NCBI RefSeq assembly: GCF_000378145.1
Contig: NZ_KB899301.1
Span: 1 to 56,889 of the forward strand
Reading direction: 5' to 3'
DNA length: 56,889 bases
Origin: Saccharibacillus kuerlensis DSM 22868
GTDB lineage: Bacteria > Bacillota > Bacilli > Paenibacillales > Paenibacillaceae
Shown: positions 16,946 to 25,726 of the stretch, in pieces
Numbering within the stretch: the first letter of the stretch is position 1
Layout of the letters: each line of letters begins with the position of its first letter
Notes under the pieces: generated by a model
Database searches by the model: none
What the model saw: only the letters and a program-made list of their open reading frames with translations
Told to the model about the DNA's origin: nothing
Position numbers and translations under genes: made by a program

Positions 16946-17212
16946 ATGTGGTGGAATTATGTGATACCGATCGTGACATTGATCGTCGGTTTGGTTGGCG
17001 GATTCTTTATCGGCGTTTACTATCTGCGCCGGCAGCTTACCAGCATGCAGAACGACCCGCAAATGCTGCAGAAAATGGCCAAACAGATGGGATATAATCT
17101 GAACGGCAAGCAAATGCAGCAGGCGCAGCAGATGATGAAGCAAAACGGCGGTATGCCTGGCGGCAAACCGCCAAAAGGAAATGCTTATCCTCCTAACAAA
17201 CGGAGAAGATAA
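16946..17212 (+). CDS. yneF: YneF-family small membrane protein (UPF0154)
   Basis: 88 residues. One N-terminal transmembrane helix ([20 protein letters not shown]) followed by a basic/Met/Gln-rich cytoplasmic tail with [20 protein letters not shown], matching the Bacillus YneF pattern. Function is unknown in the family. ATG 16946 has GGGGTGA 8 bases upstream; the open frame back to 16817 lacks a ribosome site. The C-terminus is Pro/Lys/Arg-rich ([15 protein letters not shown]), longer than in Bacillus. It lies between the queG fusion and folE on the same strand. Confidence 0.8.
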   Translation: MWWNYVIPIVTLIVGLVGGFFIGVYYLRRQLTSMQNDPQMLQKMAKQMGYNLNGKQMQQAQQMMKQNGGMPGGKPPKGNAYPPNKRRR

Positions 17213-17313
17213 GTACGTCTTCCGGGCTCCAGCAGGAGCTTCGGCAAATGTGTCAGCCGGGCTGCATGTTGATGCAGGACCCGGTCGACGCATTAGGTAA
17301 GGAGGAACGGAAC

Positions 17314-17907
17314 ATGTCCGGCTTGAACGATTATACAAATAAAAAGGTTGGCGACAACCGCGAACAGATCGAACATCATATTGCCAAGATTCTGGAGCTG
17401 ATCGGCGAGGATCCGCAGCGGGAAGGGCTGCTGGATACTCCGGCGCGAGTAACCCGGATGTACGAAGAGATTTTTGCCGGATACGACACCGATCCTCGTG
17501 AAGCGCTGGGCGTGACGTTCGACGAACATCACGAAGAGCTGGTCATCGTCAAGGACATTGTGTACTACAGCCAATGTGAGCATCACATGGCTCCGTTCTT
17601 CGGCAAGATTCATATCGGCTATATTCCAAACGGCCGTATCGCAGGACTAAGCAAATTCGCACGGTTGGCCGAAGCGGTAACGCGCCGTCTTCAGGTACAA
17701 GAGCGAATCACGACTCAGATTGCCGACATTCTGGTGGAGGTTCTCCAACCGAAGGGTGTTATGGTGGTTGTCGAAGGTGAGCACTTGTGCATGTGCGCAC
17801 GTGGAGTGAAGAAGCCGGGCAGCAAGACAGTTACGACTGCCGTACGCGGTGTTCTCCGCAATGATGCGGCGCAGCGGGCGGAATGTCTGACGCTCATCAA
17901 GAATTGA
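17314..17907 (+). CDS. folE: GTP cyclohydrolase I
   Basis: 197 residues. It converts GTP to 7,8-dihydroneopterin triphosphate, the first step of folate synthesis and, through QueD, of queuosine synthesis, which is pertinent beside queG. Motifs: [39 protein letters not shown] with the zinc Cys and catalytic His, [21 protein letters not shown], and [19 protein letters not shown] with the second zinc Cys. TAAGGAGGAAC lies 6 bases before ATG 17314; the upstream in-frame ATG at 17248 is unsupported. Confidence 0.95.
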   Translation: MSGLNDYTNKKVGDNREQIEHHIAKILELIGEDPQREGLLDTPARVTRMYEEIFAGYDTDPREALGVTFDEHHEELVIVKDIVYYSQCEHHMAPFFGKIHIGYIPNGRIAGLSKFARLAEAVTRRLQVQERITTQIADILVEVLQPKGVMVVVEGEHLCMCARGVKKPGSKTVTTAVRGVLRNDAAQRAECLTLIKN

Positions 17908-18072
17908 AACGATATGCAGGATGAACCTGTCCGGCCGGAGGCCGTGTCTTCAAAACGCCTTATCTTTCCGGATAAAGCGCCAATTTGAAAACACGCCTTG
18001 GGTCGGCGGGTTCTTTTTCAGCTTGGGAAGTTAATCGTATTCGGTCCCGAGCAAAATCAGGAAGGGGCGGAA

Positions 18073-18609
18073 ATGATGAAAAAAAAGACAGTCGGCTTTG
18101 TGCTGTTAATAGTACTGCTGTTGACACTGACAGCCTGCGGCAAACCGGCATGGATCGGCAATCAGAAAGCAGAACCGCTTGAAGGGACGGAGCAACTTTT
18201 TGATCTCAAAGCTTACGATCCTGAAGAACAGGTGGAACTGAGCTGGGAAGGCCAGAAGATGACAGGGACGTTCGAACGTCACCCAACGCTTCCGATCGGC
18301 GTGTATCTGCCCCAAGGAGCTTCGGCTTTCAAGATGGGGAACGATACAGCTTGGGGTTTCCAGAGTAAACAGATCTTTATGAGCGTGACGAAGAACTCGC
18401 TGATCGATGCTTCGCTGATGCGCGATCGCACTGAAGAGGTCGCCGGCTACAAAGAATATCGGGGTTCAATCAATGATGGCCGGATTGCAGACTTTTTCCA
18501 AGTAGAGCATGACGGAGAGACGTATATCGTATCGTTTACTTATCTGGACAAAGCCAAAGCGCTGCCACTGCTAATTGATATGGCGAAAAGTTTGCGAATT
18601 ACAGAATAA
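18073..18609 (+). CDS. Predicted lipoprotein, function unknown
   Basis: 178 residues. Lipoprotein signal: MMKKK, hydrophobic LLIVLLLTLT, lipobox LTAC|G at about residue 22, so it should be lipid-anchored outside the membrane. The mature part alternates beta-rich segments (VELSWEGQKMTGTFERHP, SKQIFMSVTKNSL) and ends LPLLIDMAKSLRITE, like small extracellular proteins of unknown role in Paenibacillaceae. GGGGCGGAA precedes ATG 18073 (ATG 18076 alternative). It is monocistronic, closed by the terminator at 18616-18659. Confidence 0.75.
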   Translation: MMKKKTVGFVLLIVLLLTLTACGKPAWIGNQKAEPLEGTEQLFDLKAYDPEEQVELSWEGQKMTGTFERHPTLPIGVYLPQGASAFKMGNDTAWGFQSKQIFMSVTKNSLIDASLMRDRTEEVAGYKEYRGSINDGRIADFFQVEHDGETYIVSFTYLDKAKALPLLIDMAKSLRITE

Positions 18610-18615
18610 AAGCTT

Positions 18616-18659
18616 AAACCGTCAGGACGAAGAATTTCTTCGTTCTGACGGTTTTTTTT
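18616..18659 (+). terminator. Intrinsic terminator after lipoprotein gene
   Basis: AAACCGTCAGGACGAAG pairs with CTTCGTTCTGACGGTTT with a 4-base loop region and eight T residues. Confidence 0.9.
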
Positions 18660-18717
18660 ATTCCGGGCAAGTAAAAAGTAAAATATTTCTTAACAAATCG
18701 ATAGAAAAAGATTATTT

Positions 18718-18743
18718 TATACTTATAGTTATACAGAAGTATA
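18718..18743. promoter_or_regulatory. Inverted repeat upstream of ABC-tetR operon, candidate TetR operator
   Basis: TATACTT (18718-18724) and AAGTATA (18737-18743) form perfect 7-bp arms with a 12-base spacer, overlapping the likely -10 region (TATAGTTATA) directly ahead of the AAAAGGAG ribosome site of the first gene. TetR proteins typically repress from such a position. Confidence 0.5.
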
Positions 18744-18758
18744 AAAAGGAGTGAAGAG

Positions 18759-19655
18759 ATGACAATTATTTATACGGAAGCTTTGAGCAAAATGTACGGA
18801 AACAAGCAGGCTGTATCGGATTTAAGCCTGGAAGTACAGTCCGGAGAAATCTACGGGTTTATTGGACCGAATGGAGCAGGAAAGTCCACGACGATCCGAA
18901 TGCTCCTTCAGCTCGCCAAGCCAACGTCTGGCCGGATATCGTTATTCGGCAGGGATGCCGGTCGCCCTTCCGCCGAACTTCGCCGCCGCATCGGATACCT
19001 CCCTTCGGAAATCCGGCTGTATGAGCGTTGGACGGGAATGGAAAGTTTGGCTTTTACCGCACGGGCTTACGGACTGAAGTTGGATACGACCGATTACCGT
19101 CAGCAGGCCGCAATGCTGAACCTCGACCTGGGCAAAAGAATCAAATCGTACTCGCTCGGCAACCGCAAAAAACTTGGATTGATCCAGAGCCTCCTGCACA
19201 GCCCCGAACTGCTGATCCTCGACGAACCAACATCCGGACTCGATCCGCTGATCCAGCATAAGCTGATTGATCTGCTGAAGCAGCAGCGGGAAGCCGGTAT
19301 GACTTTGTTTTTTTCCACGCATGTATTGAGCGAAGTGGAACGCTTATGTGATCGTGTAGCGATGATCCGGGATGGACGGCTGCTGCGGGTGGAGAGTGTT
19401 GCTGCGCTTGTCGGCGGCAAACGGCATGTTTTTCGAGTTCGCTTTGCTGACGATCAGGATCGGACGGATGAGTTGGGACTGCACGATTTCGCTGCGGAAA
19501 CAATCGTAAAAGACGGTATACACCAGTTTACGATAGACGGCCCGCCTGGTCCGGTGCTGCAGCGATTGGGCAGATATGAGATTCTGGATTTAACAGTCGA
19601 ACGTCCGACACTTGAAGAATCGTTTATGCGCGATTATAAAGAGGGGGAAAAATGA
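18759..19655 (+). CDS. ABC transporter ATP-binding protein (ABC-2 export type)
   Basis: 298 residues. ABC domain: Walker A GPNGAGKST (about residue 38), Q-loop region GYLPSEIRLYERW, signature YSLGNRKKLG, Walker B LLILDEPTSGLDP and switch His STHVLSEVERLCDR. A C-terminal domain of about 75 residues is typical of BcrA/YhaQ-like exporters. AAAAGGAGTG lies before the ATG. It overlaps the permease gene by 4 bases and is followed by a tetR gene. Likely an export pump for a drug, lipid or peptide; substrate unknown. Confidence 0.88.
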   Translation: MTIIYTEALSKMYGNKQAVSDLSLEVQSGEIYGFIGPNGAGKSTTIRMLLQLAKPTSGRISLFGRDAGRPSAELRRRIGYLPSEIRLYERWTGMESLAFTARAYGLKLDTTDYRQQAAMLNLDLGKRIKSYSLGNRKKLGLIQSLLHSPELLILDEPTSGLDPLIQHKLIDLLKQQREAGMTLFFSTHVLSEVERLCDRVAMIRDGRLLRVESVAALVGGKRHVFRVRFADDQDRTDELGLHDFAAETIVKDGIHQFTIDGPPGPVLQRLGRYEILDLTVERPTLEESFMRDYKEGEK

Positions 19656-20446
19656 TGAGCAGAAATTTGATCGGGATGGAATTAAAATCGCTAAGAGTGT
19701 CTTTTCTAGTGGGCACTCTCGTTCTGCTTATCTACCAATTTGTGCTGGGCGCAATGGCGGATTCATTCGCGGGAAACGCAGGCATGATGGAAGTGCTCCA
19801 GGGGAAATCGGCAATTTTGGAGTCTTTCGGTATTAATACGGTCATGATGTCTTCTTACGAAGGGTGGGTCGGAGCACAGCCGCATATGCTTTTTGCTCTG
19901 CTGCTGAGTGCATTCTCCGCCATCTGGGCCGGGACGTGTATTTCGCGTGAACGAGATAAGGGGACGGCAGAGTACTTGTTTTCGCTGCCTTACAGCCGCC
20001 GGGAAATTTTCTTCTCCAAAGCTGCCGCACATTTGCTTTTAGTTACGATCATTGCGCTGTTGACCTTTCTTGTGAATTGGGCGGCAGGAGAACTGTTCAG
20101 CAGTGTTTCCAACGTCAAAATACTGCTTCTGCTCGTATTGGCAGGTTATTGTATAGCGCTCGCTTTTCTCGGAATCGGTTATATACTGACGTTCTGGGTA
20201 ACTTCGGAGCGTGCGGCGACTTCAACGGGAATCGGTCTTGTACTGATGATGTTCTTCATGGGCCTGCTATCGACAGCACCGGGAAATGCGGCACGTCTGG
20301 CAGACTTGAGTTTGTTTCGTTTGTTCGTGCCCAGTGATATTGTCATGGATGTAACCTTGACAGCGGCAGGTGTATTGATTACGGTTGGATTATACGCAGT
20401 GGGGCTGGCGGCTGCGGCCTTGGGGCTGGAACGTCAGGACTTATAA
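19652..20446 (+). CDS. ABC-2 type permease
   Basis: 264 residues with six predicted membrane segments: one near the N-terminus (FLVGTLVLLIYQFVLGAM), then ISRERDKGTAEYLFSLPYSRREIFFSKA, the conserved cytoplasmic loop of ABC-2 (YhaP-like) permeases, and four C-terminal hydrophobic segments. It starts in the ATGATGA overlap with the ATPase gene, so it is co-translated. It forms the membrane part of the exporter. Confidence 0.85.
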   Translation: MMSRNLIGMELKSLRVSFLVGTLVLLIYQFVLGAMADSFAGNAGMMEVLQGKSAILESFGINTVMMSSYEGWVGAQPHMLFALLLSAFSAIWAGTCISRERDKGTAEYLFSLPYSRREIFFSKAAAHLLLVTIIALLTFLVNWAAGELFSSVSNVKILLLLVLAGYCIALAFLGIGYILTFWVTSERAATSTGIGLVLMMFFMGLLSTAPGNAARLADLSLFRLFVPSDIVMDVTLTAAGVLITVGLYAVGLAAAALGLERQDL

Positions 20447-20468
20447 CGGGAAGGTGTGAACAAGCCAA

Positions 20469-21092
20469 GTGAGCGGCAAACGCGAACGGGTTGTCGAAGC
20501 CGCTTCGGCGCTGTTTTTCGAATATGGCATTGCCGATACCGGCATGGAGCGGATCGCCGAGCAGGCTTCGGTGTCCAAGATGACTCTGTATAATTATTTT
20601 CAAAATAAAGAAGGGCTGCTGCGCGAAGTCACAAGCCGACTGGTGCAAAAAGCGGAAGAAGATATCGACCGCGTGCTCAGCGAAGAATCTGAACCGTTCA
20701 GTGCGCTGCTTCGTCTGCGGGACGAAGCGGCTTATGCGTCGATTTCAGACGTGTTTATCAGGGATCTGATTGAAGATTATCCGGATCTCGCGGCAGAACT
20801 GATGGAGTTCCAGACGAAAGGCATGGCGGCTAAGATGGAACAGTTGATCTTTAGAAGCCAGCAGTCCGGAATGCTGCGCAAAGATGTTTCTCCGCATGTG
20901 CTGTTTGTGTTCACGATGGCGGTTAAAGAATATTTGAGCCGGCCGGGCGTTTGGGACAATATGCCCGATATACGCGCCGCTTCGGAACAAATTTTGTCGA
21001 TGATGTACAGCGGGATACTCAGTGAAGAATACCGCCGGGAAGGGAAAGGGCTGAACTCTGCAGAAAGCGAAACTCCGGAGGAAGAAGAGTAA
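20469..21092 (+). CDS. TetR-family regulator of the adjacent ABC exporter
   Basis: 207 residues, GTG start 23 bases after the permease gene. N-terminal HTH: RERVVEAASALFFEYGIADTGMERIAEQASVSKMTLYNYFQNKEGLL, here described by its residues 5-50, is a textbook TetR DNA-binding domain. The C-terminal ligand domain is helical and ends in an acidic tail. Because it is in the exporter operon, it most likely represses that operon, possibly through the inverted repeat at 18718-18743, and is released by the exported compound. Confidence 0.87.
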   Translation: MSGKRERVVEAASALFFEYGIADTGMERIAEQASVSKMTLYNYFQNKEGLLREVTSRLVQKAEEDIDRVLSEESEPFSALLRLRDEAAYASISDVFIRDLIEDYPDLAAELMEFQTKGMAAKMEQLIFRSQQSGMLRKDVSPHVLFVFTMAVKEYLSRPGVWDNMPDIRAASEQILSMMYSGILSEEYRREGKGLNSAESETPEEEE

Positions 21093-21133
21093 GCTTTTCA
21101 AAGGACTTCGAAAATAGGAAAGGAGCGGACAGA

Positions 21134-22018
21134 ATGAGCACAGATAGAGCGGAATATGAAGGGATCGGGCCGGAAATAAAACAGCAGGAGCGGCTTGCGG
21201 AGCAGAAACGTCAAGTTTGGCCGGAAGGTATCCGCATCTGGGCACCGACGCTGGAAAGCATGCCGGAAGACATTATATTCCCGCTGGCTTGGGAAGAGAT
21301 GATGTGCCGCCGTGTCGGCGAAGGAGAAGCACCGATCATGCATATCTGGCGGCATCCTTATGCATTGACGATCGGCATGCGGGATCGTCGGCTGCCGCGT
21401 GCTCCGCAGGCGATGGAGAAGCTGAGACGCGAAGGCTGCTCAGTAGCCGTACGGGTATCGGGCGGTGCCGCTGTTCCGCTTGATGAAGGCGTAGTCAATG
21501 TATCGCTCATTCTGCCTAATCCGGATCGGAAGCTGGAGCTGCACGGAGACTTCGAACGCATGGTCTCGCTGATCGCCGGCGCTGCCGCACCATGGACCAG
21601 CGAAGCTAGAGCCGGAGAGATTGCAGGTGCGTTCTGCCCAGGCGATTACGATGTAAGTGTGAACGGACGGAAATTTTGCGGTATTGCCCAGCGCAGACAG
21701 ACCAAGGCATACATCTTGACTGCATTCATTATTGCAGACGGCAGCGGGGAAGAACGCCGCCGGTTGGCACGCGAATTTTACGACGAAGCTTCCGGCATTC
21801 TGCAGCCCGGCGATGCTTACCCTGATGTTCGGGAAGGGTCAATGGCAAGTCTGGACGAGCTGGCTGGCGTACCATCGGCCGAAGCCTATATTTCTTCGCT
21901 TCAGGATTGGATGATTGAACAAGCCGGAGCTTCCATACTGACAAAGGGTCCACAGCTGCCGTTGGACGAGCTGGACCGTCTGTCGGCGCAGCTCAAACTA
22001 CGTTATGATCGGGACTGA
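21134..22018 (+). CDS. lipL: Octanoyl-[GcvH]:protein N-octanoyltransferase (LipL-like, BPL/LPL fold)
   Basis: 294 residues of the biotin/lipoate protein ligase catalytic fold. IWRHPYALTIGMRDRRLP, VRVSGGAAVPLDEGVVNVSLILP and GAFCPGDYDVSVNGRKF with CGIAQRR carry the family pattern, with the cysteine of FCPGDYD as the acyl-thioester residue of LipL/LipM. The KF-GIAQRR context favours LipL, the amidotransferase that moves octanoyl groups from GcvH to E2 subunits in Bacillus, over the octanoyltransferase LipM. AAAGGAGCGG precedes the ATG. Followed by a terminator, so probably co-transcribed from its own or the tetR promoter. Confidence 0.75.
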   Translation: MSTDRAEYEGIGPEIKQQERLAEQKRQVWPEGIRIWAPTLESMPEDIIFPLAWEEMMCRRVGEGEAPIMHIWRHPYALTIGMRDRRLPRAPQAMEKLRREGCSVAVRVSGGAAVPLDEGVVNVSLILPNPDRKLELHGDFERMVSLIAGAAAPWTSEARAGEIAGAFCPGDYDVSVNGRKFCGIAQRRQTKAYILTAFIIADGSGEERRRLAREFYDEASGILQPGDAYPDVREGSMASLDELAGVPSAEAYISSLQDWMIEQAGASILTKGPQLPLDELDRLSAQLKLRYDRD

Positions 22019-22041
22019 GCAGGACTGAATATAATCTGTAC

Positions 22042-22089
22042 AAAAAAGCCGTACCGGAAACCGCATTAGCGGACTTCGGTACGGCTTTT
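22042..22089 (+). terminator. Terminator after lipL
   Basis: AAAAGCCGTACCG pairs with CGGTACGGCTTTT, with an inner CCGC/GCGG stem; A and T tracts make it usable from both sides, including the convergent hydrolase gene. Confidence 0.88.
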
Positions 22090-22189
22090 CGATGATTTTT
22101 GGACTGCATATCGCTTATCTGCAGTCTCACATCCGATTCGCTTGTTTAGTTCGTTCGTTTGTTTGGCTTGATTGGAAAGAAACAAAGCG

Positions 22190-23242
22190 TTACGGAGTCC
22201 CGGCACCCATTTTTTCTCCGTTTTTGATTTCTTTCTGTTCGGCCATGCTGACGTCGCCTAGGAAGTTTGAGACGCGGCGCAGATATTCACGCGGATGTTC
22301 GCGGAAGATCAGTTCATGGTGCGAGTTCTGAACAATCCAGGATCTTGAGTTCGGATTGGTCTGATTTGCGGCGAGCTGTTCGGCGATCTGGTAAGGTGCT
22401 TTTGTATCTTCGGTACCGTGGATAAAGAAGATCGGGATCGGGTAATCTTTCTGCTCGACTTCCCGATACGGAATCTGATTTAGACTTGTTCCGTTCAGAA
22501 CCGGGAACAGCATTTGCAAAATTTCAAGCGACGGATGGCGTGGAAGCGCAATGTTCTGCCGGATGTTATGATACAGCGTGTCCGGCTGAAGCAGGAAGGC
22601 GCTGTCCAGAATCATGGCGTCGATATCGTCGCTGATCAGTGCCGCCTGCAGTGCGGTGCCGCCGCCCATCGAGAAGCCCCAGACTACGACCTGCTCCGCA
22701 CCCTGCTGCTTGGCGTATTGGACGGCCCCGAGCAGCTGCTGCGTTTCCTTTTTGCCTCCGGTTGCTACTTCCTTGCTGCCCTGCGAAGCAAAACCATAGT
22801 CGAACATGATGACATTAAAATTCAGGCGGTGCGCATAATGCGCCAGATCGTACATAGGAACCCAGGTCTCTTCGCGATTGGCTCCATAACCGTGGCTGAG
22901 TACAATCGTTTTCTTTGAATCCGCGCTGTCGGCCGGGATATACCAGCCCTGCATGATGCGGCTTCCGTCAACTGCAGGAAACGTGACATCTTTATAGTCC
23001 ATGCCAGTCGCCTGCTTAGGGTTGGAATACAGCGGAGCGACGGTTGGATTGGATAATACCCAGGCGATATAGGCATGCAGCGCGACAAAACAAAAGATCA
23101 GAAAGAAAAGAATCGATAAGAACAAAGCCACTGCTATATTACGCAACCGGCGATGGCCCGGTGAGATTTCCTTAACGGTATCTTCCGTCTGCGGAGTGCT
23201 GCTCCGTTCAGACTGAACGACACTTTCGGAAGCAGGATTCAT
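22190..23242 (-). CDS. Membrane-anchored alpha/beta hydrolase (YqkD-like)
   Basis: 350 residues from ATG 23242, which has AAGGAGAG 7 bases upstream (an in-frame ATG at 23284 has none). One transmembrane helix at about residues 38-65 (VALFLSILFFLIFCFVALHA) leaves the catalytic part outside. Hydrolase marks: oxyanion SHGYGANRE, nucleophile elbow VWGFSMGGG with Ser, Asp in FIHGTEDTKAPY and His in QNSHHELIF. Length and topology resemble Bacillus YqkD, an extracytoplasmic esterase-like protein of unknown substrate. Convergent with lipL and divergent from iclR. Confidence 0.82.
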   Translation of the reverse strand: MNPASESVVQSERSSTPQTEDTVKEISPGHRRLRNIAVALFLSILFFLIFCFVALHAYIAWVLSNPTVAPLYSNPKQATGMDYKDVTFPAVDGSRIMQGWYIPADSADSKKTIVLSHGYGANREETWVPMYDLAHYAHRLNFNVIMFDYGFASQGSKEVATGGKKETQQLLGAVQYAKQQGAEQVVVWGFSMGGGTALQAALISDDIDAMILDSAFLLQPDTLYHNIRQNIALPRHPSLEILQMLFPVLNGTSLNQIPYREVEQKDYPIPIFFIHGTEDTKAPYQIAEQLAANQTNPNSRSWIVQNSHHELIFREHPREYLRRVSNFLGDVSMAEQKEIKNGEKMGAGTP

Positions 23243-23491
23243 CGCGGTCTCTCCTTGGCTAAAATTTTGATGAAGCTTGAACAATATAGGACAGCTGAAC
23301 TTTTATTGTTTCTTTTATTTAATGGTATGTCTCGGCAGAGCCGAAGTCAAACTTACAAGCACTATATCGGCATCTGAAAGCGTTCTCTGCACCCCATTCC
23401 TTCTGTCCGTCTTTGGCGGACGAATTTCGTCTGTTTGAGGGGCGAAAAAGGATGGAATCAGAAAAATGAGAGTTTCATAAATATTGATTAT

Positions 23492-23508
23492 GTTTCACTC
23501 AATGAAAC
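23492..23508. promoter_or_regulatory. 17-bp palindrome GTTTCA-N5-TGAAAC over the iclR promoter
   Basis: Perfect inverted repeat GTTTCA/TGAAAC, spacer CTCAA. It covers the expected -35 region of a promoter whose -10 TATATT lies at 23519-23524, so a bound regulator would block transcription of iclR. The same 6-5-6 palindrome occurs at 28607-28623 upstream of acnA. Confidence 0.65.
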
Positions 23509-23630
23509 GAAAATATGCTATATTAGAAACAAACGCAGGCCGATGCTTCATCTATCATTTATATGAAACGTTCAGCCGAACGATGAAACCCAAAATTCCC
23601 ACATGGAATTCGGAGAGAAGGTATGCTTGT

Positions 23631-24374
23631 ATGGAAGACGGCAAATTGAAAGTCCGCGCCGTTGATCGTGCGCTCGATATATTGATGTGTTTTACCCGGA
23701 GCGGCACTCTTAGCCTGACGGAAATTGCTGGGGAAGTAGGGCTCCACAAGAGTACGGTACATAGGTTGATGACGACGCTTGAGGAGAAAGGCTTCGTCAG
23801 CCGGGATGTATCTACCGAAAAGTATCGTCTGGGTATCAAGATTTGGGAGCTTTCAGCGCATTTGTCGAATACCAATGATCCCGCGCTCCTGCTGCTTCCG
23901 GCGATGGAGCGTCTGCGCGACGAGCTGGAAGAAACGGTTAGTTTGTACGTGCGCGACGGCCGGGAACGGCTGCGTATTCAGGCGGTGCAAAGTAATCAGG
24001 CGATCCGCCGCGTCGCTCCAGTTGGCGCGCGATTGCCTCTGTATGTCGGCGCTTCGAGCAAGATCCTTGTCGCTTTTTCAAGCGAGCGCGAGCAGGAGTA
24101 TATTCTGAGCGATCCGATCTGGCCGGATATGGTAGGACGGTCGGCTTTCCGCGATCAACTGAAGTCTATTCGTGCCGCCGGTTATGCGATCAGCGTTGAA
24201 GAGCGTGAGCAGGGAGCGACTTCGGTCGCCGCACCGATCTTCGACTTGAAAGGCAATCTGGCTGCAGCTCTATCGGTATCGGGACCGCTTGCCCGCCTGC
24301 CGGTCGAGAAGCTGGAGAGCTATGCGCCGCTGCTGATGGAAAGAGCGAGAGAGATGGGTTTGATGATTCGATGA
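23631..24374 (+). CDS. IclR-family transcriptional regulator
   Basis: 247 residues from ATG 23631 (GGAGAGAAGG about 10 bases upstream; the frame stays open to 23484 through the promoter itself, which rules out longer starts). N-terminal winged HTH: VRAVDRALDILMCF, SLTEIAGEVGLHKSTVHRLM. The C-terminal GAF-like effector domain has YVRDGRERLRIQAV, LPLYVGASSKILVAF and GATSVAAPIFDLKGNLAAALSVSGP. IclR regulators bind small organic acids and often control their own promoter and catabolic genes; here the palindrome suggests autoregulation and control of acnA. Confidence 0.9.
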   Translation: MEDGKLKVRAVDRALDILMCFTRSGTLSLTEIAGEVGLHKSTVHRLMTTLEEKGFVSRDVSTEKYRLGIKIWELSAHLSNTNDPALLLLPAMERLRDELEETVSLYVRDGRERLRIQAVQSNQAIRRVAPVGARLPLYVGASSKILVAFSSEREQEYILSDPIWPDMVGRSAFRDQLKSIRAAGYAISVEEREQGATSVAAPIFDLKGNLAAALSVSGPLARLPVEKLESYAPLLMERAREMGLMIR

Positions 24375-24459
24375 TTGGGTGAATAACCCAACATAGAAAT
24401 GATCGTTGTAGAACTGCCACGGGCTTCTTTGCCGAAGTCCGTTTTGGCATGCGTACATT

Positions 24460-24488
24460 TTGTTCTTTTCTGAAATTCGGAGTATGAT
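24460..24488 (+). promoter_or_regulatory. Candidate sigma-A promoter of GNAT gene
   Basis: TTGTTC (24460-24465), 17-base spacer, TATGAT (24483-24488), about 45 bases upstream of the start codon. Confidence 0.5.
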
Positions 24489-24533
24489 TATTTTCACAAG
24501 TAAAATCATGCCTTAGGAAAGGAAGATCCGAAC

Positions 24534-25034
24534 ATGCAGGTTACGTTTTCACCGGTCAACAAACCCGAGGAGATTAAGGAAACTGCCGATTTGGCAGCGG
24601 AGATCTGGAATGAATACTATATCTCTCTCCTCACACAGGGACAGATTGATTACATGATCGAAAAATTCCAGTCCGTTCCGGCAATTACGAGTCAGATTGA
24701 ACATCAGGGTTATGAGTATTACCTGATACGCAATGAAGAAGCGGCAGTAGGGTATGTAGCGGTCAAGGAAGACGAAGGCCGGCTGTTTCTGAGCAAGTTC
24801 TATGTCAAGCGTGAGGATCGGGGACGCGGATATGCCAGTCAGGCGAATGCGTTTCTGGAACAATTGTGCCGGGAACGCAGGCTGAGTCACATCTGGCTGA
24901 CCGTCAATCGGGATAACCGTTCAAGTATTGCGGTGTACGAGAAAAAAGGCTTTCGCACTATACGCGAGCAGATTGCCGATATTGGGAACGGCTATGTAAT
25001 GGATGATTTTGTGATGGAAAAAGAAATGATATAA
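24534..25034 (+). CDS. GNAT-family N-acetyltransferase
   Basis: 166 residues. GNAT motif A is EDRGRGYASQANAFLEQLC near residue 100, after FLSKFYVKRE, and the acceptor side closes with VNRDNRSSIAVYEKKGFRTIR. GGAAAGGAAG precedes the ATG. The overall form resembles the PaiA/YkwB-like group with a Tyr-rich N-terminal half, but the acceptor cannot be read from sequence. Monocistronic. Confidence 0.85.
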   Translation: MQVTFSPVNKPEEIKETADLAAEIWNEYYISLLTQGQIDYMIEKFQSVPAITSQIEHQGYEYYLIRNEEAAVGYVAVKEDEGRLFLSKFYVKREDRGRGYASQANAFLEQLCRERRLSHIWLTVNRDNRSSIAVYEKKGFRTIREQIADIGNGYVMDDFVMEKEMI

Positions 25035-25089
25035 AAGCAAATCTAAGCTTGAGGACCGGCAGCGTAGGAGTGAGGGGCAGAAGCGCTTT

Positions 25090-25557
25090 TTACAAATCCA
25101 TCGACATTCGAATCATATCCCGGCATCGGATACCGTTCTCGTAGATCTCTTCTTCATAGTGCCGGACGAAAAAGTCAAGATCCACACCAACGATTCGGAA
25201 GCCGCATTTCTGATACAGGGCAAGTTGGCCGATGCTTGAATTGCCGGTTCCGATTTCAATGGTTTTGTAACGAGCCTGATGAGCGGTTTGGACGGCATGG
25301 AGGACGAGCTGTCTGCCTATGCCTTGCCCGTGCAGCCCTTCGGCCACAGCGACATTCACGAGCTCTACCGTCTCGGGCCGTGTAGGCAGCAGAACGTAGG
25401 CGCCGATCGTTTGGTCTTCCAGTTCCGCAATAAAACAGGTGCCACGACGCAGGTAATCTTCAATGAGCGGGAGTGAGGGATCTGCGAGCAGCAGCAGTTC
25501 TGTCGGATGCCGTTCTTCCGTGCCCAGCGGGCGGATGACAAGAGATTCGGTATTCAT
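25090..25557 (-). CDS. GNAT-family N-acetyltransferase
   Basis: 155 residues from ATG 25557: AGGAGG is 7 bases away from this codon but only 1 from the in-frame ATG 25563. Motif A is GLHGQGIGRQLVLHAVQTA; LYQKCGFRIVGVDLDFF is the C-terminal element. The EEEIYENGIRCRDMIRMSMDL ending resembles YitI/YyaT-like acetyltransferases. Convergent with the previous GNAT gene and separated from acnA by a terminator. Confidence 0.85.
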   Translation of the reverse strand: MNTESLVIRPLGTEERHPTELLLLADPSLPLIEDYLRRGTCFIAELEDQTIGAYVLLPTRPETVELVNVAVAEGLHGQGIGRQLVLHAVQTAHQARYKTIEIGTGNSSIGQLALYQKCGFRIVGVDLDFFVRHYEEEIYENGIRCRDMIRMSMDL

Positions 25558-25671
25558 GAGCATTCCTCCTGATCATTGTAGGGTAAGAAGTTAACGCCCT
25601 GTAAGCATTGTAACGTGAAGTATTCTGTCGTTACAAAACAGATCTATCCCGTTTCTGCATGATGAAAAAGT

Positions 25672-25715
25672 AAAAGCCGCTTCATTCGCCAGTTGGCGAA
25701 TGAAGCGGCTTTTTG
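25672..25715 (-). terminator. Terminator after acnA
   Basis: Perfect 19-bp stem (AAAAGCCGCTTCATTCGCC and its complement) with a 4-base loop; T tracts follow on the minus strand and also on the plus strand. Confidence 0.92.
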
Positions 25716-25726
25716 GTTGAATCTTT

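Noticed and set aside
17908-18072. Structured RNA between folE and the lipoprotein gene
   Set aside because: Only short imperfect complementarity; no known class recognised.
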